Assembly: GCF_021134715.1 (NCBI RefSeq)
Contig: NC_060017.1
Coordinates: 2,852,001-2,916,000, forward strand
DNA length: 64,000 nt
From: Daphnia pulex
Taxonomy: Eukaryota > Arthropoda > Branchiopoda > Diplostraca > Daphniidae
Direction: 5' to 3'
The notes below the pieces were generated by a model. The model did not search any database, was not told where the DNA came from, and was given only the letters and a program-made list of their open reading frames with translations. Below are positions 63,401 to 64,000 of this stretch, piece by piece; position 1 is the stretch's first letter; each line of letters starts with the position of its first letter. A program made the position numbers and the translations under genes.

Positions 63401-64000
63401 ATAGGAAAGAGAAAGTTCCACTCATACATAACCATCACCGGATCAAAATCTTTTTTTTCTTTTTTTTCTAGGTGGAATGGTCACAAGATATGTAGATTAA
63501 GGATACAAATCGATAAGATGCGCTCTTTTGCGTTTGTAGATTGTTGGTACACAACCAAAGCGACCGGGGTTTTTTCTCTATCTTTTTTTGCTTATGGAAA
63601 TTGGGCGCGAGCCCAGCGGGAGCGTGCGAACACGGTAAGAGGGGAAGCGAGCGTGCGCGCACACAACCGCTTGATTGCGGTCTGGGAAGAAATCAAGAAG
63701 AAGAAGAAGAAGACCCTTTTTTTTACTTGATTTTGTTGTTGTTGTGATTTTCCTTTTCATTTTTTTATCTTTTTGAATTACAATGCAAGACATGTTTTTT
63801 TACCCTTGCGCTGGCTGCCTTTTGGGATTCAAATCAAAGTGGCACCCCTCCCTTTTGTAAGAGTTTTGTCGGAAGAGAAGGGAAAAGAAACAAATTAATG
63901 CAGACCTTGGACTGGACATGGCACCAGCACACAACGTCTCTCTTCTTCTTCATTTTCCTTTTGTTTTGAGCATTTCCAATGACTCCCGAAAAAATATAAA
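57490..64000. other. DAAM upstream flank or 5' intron, no gene seen
   Basis: No exon I can support. Simple sequence dominates: an ATA run at about 58282-58306, CAA/GTT runs near 61205-61245 and 62745-62770, and purine-rich tracts. Frames up to 214 codons (for example minus 60964-61608) are Phe/Leu/Ser-rich products of such tracts. If the acceptor at 57488 is real, at least one non-coding 5' exon and the promoter of DAAM lie here or beyond the window. Confidence 0.5.
58282..58306 (+). repeat. ATA trinucleotide microsatellite
   Basis: About eight ATA/TAA units in a row in the upstream flank of DAAM. Confidence 0.9.

Noticed and set aside
1..64000. CRISPR arrays, bacterial operons, attachment sites
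   Set aside because: No spaced direct repeats of that type; the window is eukaryotic with spliced genes.

Overview
The window looks like nuclear DNA of a branchiopod crustacean, most likely a Daphnia species. Three conserved animal genes can be assembled exon by exon with GT-AG introns, many of them only 60-120 bp long. A fourth gene encodes a secreted protein with a threonine run and cysteines; I associate this type with Daphnia from general knowledge, not from a search. There are no operons, phage genes or CRISPR arrays.

Layout. 1-30137: about 30 kb with no gene I can support, full of purine/pyrimidine runs, CGT/ACG triplets and poly(G) islands. It lies upstream of prospero and is the natural place for its enhancers and non-coding 5' exons. 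30821-36300 (+): prospero, three coding exons, 977 aa, homeo-prospero domain at the C-terminus. 38106-39669 (-): beta-1,3-glucuronyltransferase I (GlcAT-I/B3GAT3), eight exons, 334 aa, convergent with prospero. 40200-41460: doubtful open segments and a 13-bp tandem repeat. 41630-42313 (+): two-exon gene for a 205-aa secreted protein. 42500-50278: AT-rich repeat graveyard holding one decayed GTF3C3 (TFIIIC subunit) exon, two diverged inverted sequence pairs, a 52-bp minisatellite and a 518-bp foldback element. 50279-57289 (-): DAAM, a diaphanous-related formin with 17 coding exons and 1109 aa. 57490-64000: no gene seen; probably 5' flank or a 5'UTR intron of DAAM.

The genes do not form a pathway. 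Prospero is a neural and sensory cell-fate transcription factor. GlcAT-I completes the glycosaminoglycan linker in the Golgi. DAAM nucleates actin filaments downstream of Rho and planar-polarity signalling. All exon boundaries were set by hand from splice consensus, reading phase and remembered family sequence. For GlcAT-I and DAAM every phase closes and the protein length matches the family. The previously undescribed material is most likely in the 40-50 kb repeat region; I found no new multi-gene system.
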